Shown: positions 6,801 through 8,999 of the stretch, piece by piece
Position numbering within the stretch: position 1 is the stretch's first letter
How the letters are laid out: every line of letters begins with the position of its first letter
NCBI GenBank assembly: GCA_946408145.1
Contig: CAMJQX010000054.1
Coordinates: forward strand, 1-8,999
Source of the DNA: an uncultured Clostridia bacterium
GTDB lineage: Bacteria; Bacillota_A; Clostridia; Oscillospirales; Oscillospiraceae
Reading direction: 5' to 3'
DNA length: 8,999 nt
Notes under the pieces: model-generated
What the model saw: only the letters and a program-made list of their open reading frames with translations
Database searches by the model: none
What the model was told of the DNA's origin: nothing
Program-made: the position numbers and the translations under genes

Positions 6801-8999
6801 GATGGATTTTTCGCTGCTCTACGACCGCGATCGCGGCCTGTTCTATATCAGCTTTGACCCGGAGACGGGGCGCGGCCTCGGCGGCTGGTACGATCTGATG
6901 GCGAGCGAGGCCATGCTGACAAGTTATCTGGCCATCGCCCGGGGCGAGGCGCCGGTACGGCACTGGCGGCGCCTGAGCCGCGCGCAGCTGCAGAAGGACG
7001 GCTTCCGCGGCCTCGCGAGCTGGACGGGCACGATGTTCGAATACCTGATGCCGGCGCTGTTCCTGCCCTACGAGCGCGGCAGCCTGCTGAACGAAAGCGC
7101 GCGCTTCTGCGTCTACGCGCAGCGGCGGCAGGTCTTCGCGGGCAAACCCTGGGGCATCTCCGAGAGCGCCTTCTATTCGCTGGACGCCGCGCTGCATTAC
7201 CGCTACAAGGCCAGCGGCTGCGCTGCGCTGGCGCTCAGGCGCGGGCAGGAGGCGGACATGGTCGTCGCCCCCTACGCGAGCTTTCTGGCTCTCGCGGTCA
7301 ACGCTCCGGCCGCGGTCAGGAATCTCCGACGGCTGGAGCGCTTCGGTGCGCGCGGGCGCTTCGGCTTTTACGAGGCGCTCGACTTCACGCCCGCGCGCTG
7401 CCGCCGGGACGAGGGCGAGCTGGTGGCCTGCTGCATGGCCCATCACGTGGGCATGAGCGTGCTGGCCGCCGCCAACGCCCTCTGTGAGGGCAGTATCCTG
7501 CGCCGCTTTCTGGCCGACCCCGCGATGGGCGCCTGCCGCCTGCTGCTCGAGGAGCGCATCCCCGAGGGCGGCGCGGTGCTCCGTCGGGAGCTGAGCCGCG
7601 CGCAGGAGCGGTCGCCCCGGAGAGCGCAGGAGGGCTGGCAGCTGCGCGGCAACCGGGCCGACGCGCCTGCCGCCTGCCTGCTCTCCAACGGCGTATGGCA
7701 TCTGCGGGCGGAGAGCGGCGGTTCGCTGCGGGCGCTCTTCGGCGAGCTTTTGATCTGCGAAAAGCCGGAATTGCGCCTCGGCAGTCTGCCCCTGCTGCCC
7801 GCCGAAGAGGCGGAGCTCTGGTCCTTCTCCGAGGAACAGGCGGCCTGGGAATACCGCACCGGGGAGGCCGAGGCGACGCTCCGGCTCGGCACCGCCGCCG
7901 GGCAGGCGGGCGAGCGCTGGGAGCTGAGTCTTCGCAGTTTGCGGCAGGAGACGACGGAGCTGGCTCTGACGCTGCCGCTGCGGCTCTGTCACGCGCAGGA
8001 CTGGAAGGCCCATCCCGCGTTTTGGGCGCTGGGGATCGTCCCGGAGGAGCGTGAAAACGCCCTGCTGCTGCACAGGCTCCCGCGCGGCGGCTGTCCGGGG
8101 CTCTGGCTCTGCCTGCGCGTGGATCGCGAGGCGCGGCCCTCCTTCGACACGCCGCTGCTGCGCCTGACGCTCCCGATCTCCCCGCGCCGCGGCGCGGTGG
8201 AAACTGTGAAGCTCGCCCTATGCGCGGGCACGGACGCGGATGCAGCATTTGCGGGCGCCGGGCTGATCCTGCAGAGCGAGGCGCGCGGCCGCATGGTCTC
8301 CGCCGCGGCGGGCAGGCTGGGGATGAACGGCGCGGAGATCGGCGCTGCGATGGCGCTGCTGCGGGAGCTGCAGAGACCTCTTTCCGGCGCCGCGCCGAAG
8401 TCGGCCCTTTGGCCCTATGGACTGTCCGGCGAGCTGCCGCTGCTGTGCTGCCGGAGCGACGCGAAGGAGGCGCTGCCGCTGCTGCGGCGCTTCCTGCTGC
8501 TCAAGAGCTGCGGCGCGGAGGCGGAGCTCGTCTATCTGAGCGACGAGCTGGGCGAATACCGCCGTCCGCTGCAGAGCCTGATCCGCCGGGAGCTGGCCGG
8601 GCTCGGGCTGGAGGCGCTGCTGTCGAGCCGGGGAGGCGTGCACTTCGCGCCGCTCGCCGCCGCGCGGGAGATCGAGAGCCGCGCGATCTGGATCGCGGGA
8701 GGGCCGAAAAGGGATGCAAAGCGGCTGTGTATCCCCGTCCTGAGCGCGCCGCGGGGCGGCACGCTTCCGATGTACGAATGGGAGCCGGGCGCTTTCCGCT
8801 TCACCGTGCTCGATACGCTGCCGCCGCGGCTCTGGCAGCTGCCGATCGTCGGCGGGCGGCTCGGCGCGATCCTCACCGAATGCGGCCCCGCCGCGCTCTG
8901 GCTCGAGAACGCCCGGGAGATGCGGCTGGCGGAGCCGGTCGAAGACATCAAAAGCGTCGAGGCGGCGATGCCGCTCTGGGCGGAGACGGCGGACGGGCC
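3880..8999 (+). CDS. cyclic beta-1,2-glucan synthase-like giant enzyme, 5' part (runs off right edge)
   Basis: This is a giant polytopic membrane enzyme of the Cgs/NdvB family, whose members build beta-1,2-glucan from UDP-glucose, cyclise it and trim it. The ATG at 3880 has AAGGAG six bases upstream, and the frame stays open for 1706 codons to the edge; family members commonly exceed 2000 residues. Order: soluble N-terminus (about 1-265; EWLLDNWYLV at 69-78); two membrane segments (about 268-292, 296-316); GT84-type transferase with WSGRERKRG (432-440), DSD (475-477), GYGILQPR (511-518), GKG (563-565), SHDAPEG (587-593) and RLHRWVRGDWQ (620-630); more membrane segments (about 659-817); glycoamylase-like/GH189-type domain with RTSPTNIG (872-879), HFFNWYDTR (919-927), VDSGN (940-944), WYDLMASEA (1003-1011), WTGTMFEYLMP (1048-1058), WGISESA (1091-1097) and FGFYEALDF (1161-1169). 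E1010 and E1095 are candidate catalytic acids (inference). From about 1215 a diverged beta-sandwich and GH94-like start follow, with HPAFW (1378-1382) and LWPYGLSGELP (1510-1520). The family call is strong; the exact glucan product is not certain. Confidence 0.88.
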   Translation, partial: MDRNLSLYIENDRLHDYAASTARLLHPAGECGGKAAARTLAARVREIRRCTAAVRRRYRDSAQVPAACEWLLDNWYLVQREHLLAAESLRTARRLRRCEEGLLVLSLCRSLLRSGLGSADEERSRLFLDGFQSITVLRRAELALFPRCLEAACLEEIAAVCRRMPYSAELDAFAAELEALFGTLRLFSQLDAEKLLDSADVSAAVLAADPDGVFPRMDRESRLDYLRRLEKLARREGVEEHVCARSLIRSAKAEKRHVGAYLFRPARPFFAGLYIAVNLLLTLLLSLGVGLSLDSGAAALLLLLPVSELVKRVLDTLLLRLLPPRRLPRLDLSEGVPAEGRTLCVVSTLLGGEREAHDAARRLEELRFACRREGKNLRFGLLADLPEADSAETEADAAVLAAAVEEIHRLNRQHGGGFYLFTRPRRFDGERWSGRERKRGALLELARLLSDRESELSVTGDRDALAGTRFLLTLDSDTRLYPGAAGELIGAMLHPLNTPRLDAEKGLVTAGYGILQPRLETELQSANASDFSLVFAGPGGSDPYGSGCGELYMDAFGRSGFSGKGLVDLRALLLCSEKHIPEGRVLSHDAPEGALLRGGFVGDAAFSDRFPARPLAYYKRLHRWVRGDWQNLPFLFAPALCAVDRWRLFDSLRRSLLPPMTLLAILAGFLLPGHPLAISAAAALLALTGRIFRTLAEAGLSRPQRPHPRHYARVLTGIGGAIVQCFLRLWLLPFESWICLTALLTALWRMGVSHRRLLQWQTAAQAEQSGRGLFDYARAFWQSELLGLALLLFSPVVMGCSAGLVWLLSPLCAWALGLPAVQDSSLSRADRAWLRQAAADGFGYFTANCTAEDNYLPPDNVQEQPPTGAAHRTSPTNIGLCLLSFAAACDLEILPREELPGCVARMLDTLERMPRYRGHFFNWYDTRTLAPLPPAMLSTVDSGNLCAALTALRQALLEYGETALARRVETLCGAMDFSLLYDRDRGLFYISFDPETGRGLGGWYDLMASEAMLTSYLAIARGEAPVRHWRRLSRAQLQKDGFRGLASWTGTMFEYLMPALFLPYERGSLLNESARFCVYAQRRQVFAGKPWGISESAFYSLDAALHYRYKASGCAALALRRGQEADMVVAPYASFLALAVNAPAAVRNLRRLERFGARGRFGFYEALDFTPARCRRDEGELVACCMAHHVGMSVLAAANALCEGSILRRFLADPAMGACRLLLEERIPEGGAVLRRELSRAQERSPRRAQEGWQLRGNRADAPAACLLSNGVWHLRAESGGSLRALFGELLICEKPELRLGSLPLLPAEEAELWSFSEEQAAWEYRTGEAEATLRLGTAAGQAGERWELSLRSLRQETTELALTLPLRLCHAQDWKAHPAFWALGIVPEERENALLLHRLPRGGCPGLWLCLRVDREARPSFDTPLLRLTLPISPRRGAVETVKLALCAGTDADAAFAGAGLILQSEARGRMVSAAAGRLGMNGAEIGAAMALLRELQRPLSGAAPKSALWPYGLSGELPLLCCRSDAKEALPLLRRFLLLKSCGAEAELVYLSDELGEYRRPLQSLIRRELAGLGLEALLSSRGGVHFAPLAAAREIESRAIWIAGGPKRDAKRLCIPVLSAPRGGTLPMYEWEPGAFRFTVLDTLPPRLWQLPIVGGRLGAILTECGPAALWLENAREMRLAEPVEDIKSVEAAMPLWAETADG

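Noticed and set aside
6517..8073. A 518-codon open frame on the minus strand
   Set aside because: Same pattern: Gln/Arg/Ala-rich antisense translation opposite conserved GH189-like motifs, with no recognisable domain.
3880..8999. Frameshift or pseudogene in the giant synthase gene
   Set aside because: The frame was followed codon by codon to the window edge and stays open, with family motifs in the correct order throughout; divergence is confined to the GH94-like end.

Overview
The window looks like a chromosomal segment from a GC-rich Clostridia-type Firmicute, plausibly of the Oscillospiraceae/Ruminococcaceae kind. The reasons are the gene order ylxM-ffh-rpsP-khpA, strong AGGAGG-type ribosome binding sites, sigma-A-like promoters with near-consensus boxes in otherwise GC-rich DNA, and protein sequences typical of that group. 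The assignment is inferred from gene content only. No mobile element, CRISPR array, tRNA or rRNA is visible.

Layout from left to right. Bases 1-424 (minus strand) hold the first 141 codons of argS (arginyl-tRNA synthetase), which runs off the left edge. Bases 425-555 hold its promoter and an inverted repeat over that promoter. An acylphosphatase gene (556-855, minus) and a small single-domain cupin gene (992-1339, plus) are divergently transcribed from a 136-base spacer. After the cupin gene come a GC hairpin and a long, perfectly symmetrical terminator (1396-1438) that serves both converging transcription units. Bases 1442-3728 (minus) form a housekeeping cluster read in the order ylxM, ffh, rpsP, khpA: the SRP-associated helix-turn-helix protein, the SRP54 GTPase, ribosomal protein S16 and a KH-domain RNA-binding protein. 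A near-perfect promoter lies upstream of ylxM.

From 3880 to the right edge a single reading frame stays open on the plus strand for 1706 codons without ending. It encodes a giant multi-domain membrane enzyme of the cyclic beta-1,2-glucan synthase family (Cgs/NdvB type). It has a soluble N-terminal region, two membrane segments, a GT84-type glycosyltransferase domain, a further membrane block, a glycoamylase-like/GH189-type transglycosylation domain, and then a strongly diverged beta-sandwich and the start of a GH94-like region. This gene is the most interesting item, because signature motifs at the GH94 end are altered.

Functionally the left two thirds is translation and protein-targeting housekeeping: charging of tRNA-Arg, ribosome assembly, and co-translational membrane targeting. 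The right part is surface or periplasmic-type glucan synthesis by a large polytopic protein. The two parts are divergently transcribed and I see no direct functional link. I found no convincing sign of a previously unknown multi-gene system. The best leads are the divergent synthase and several inverted repeats placed over promoters.
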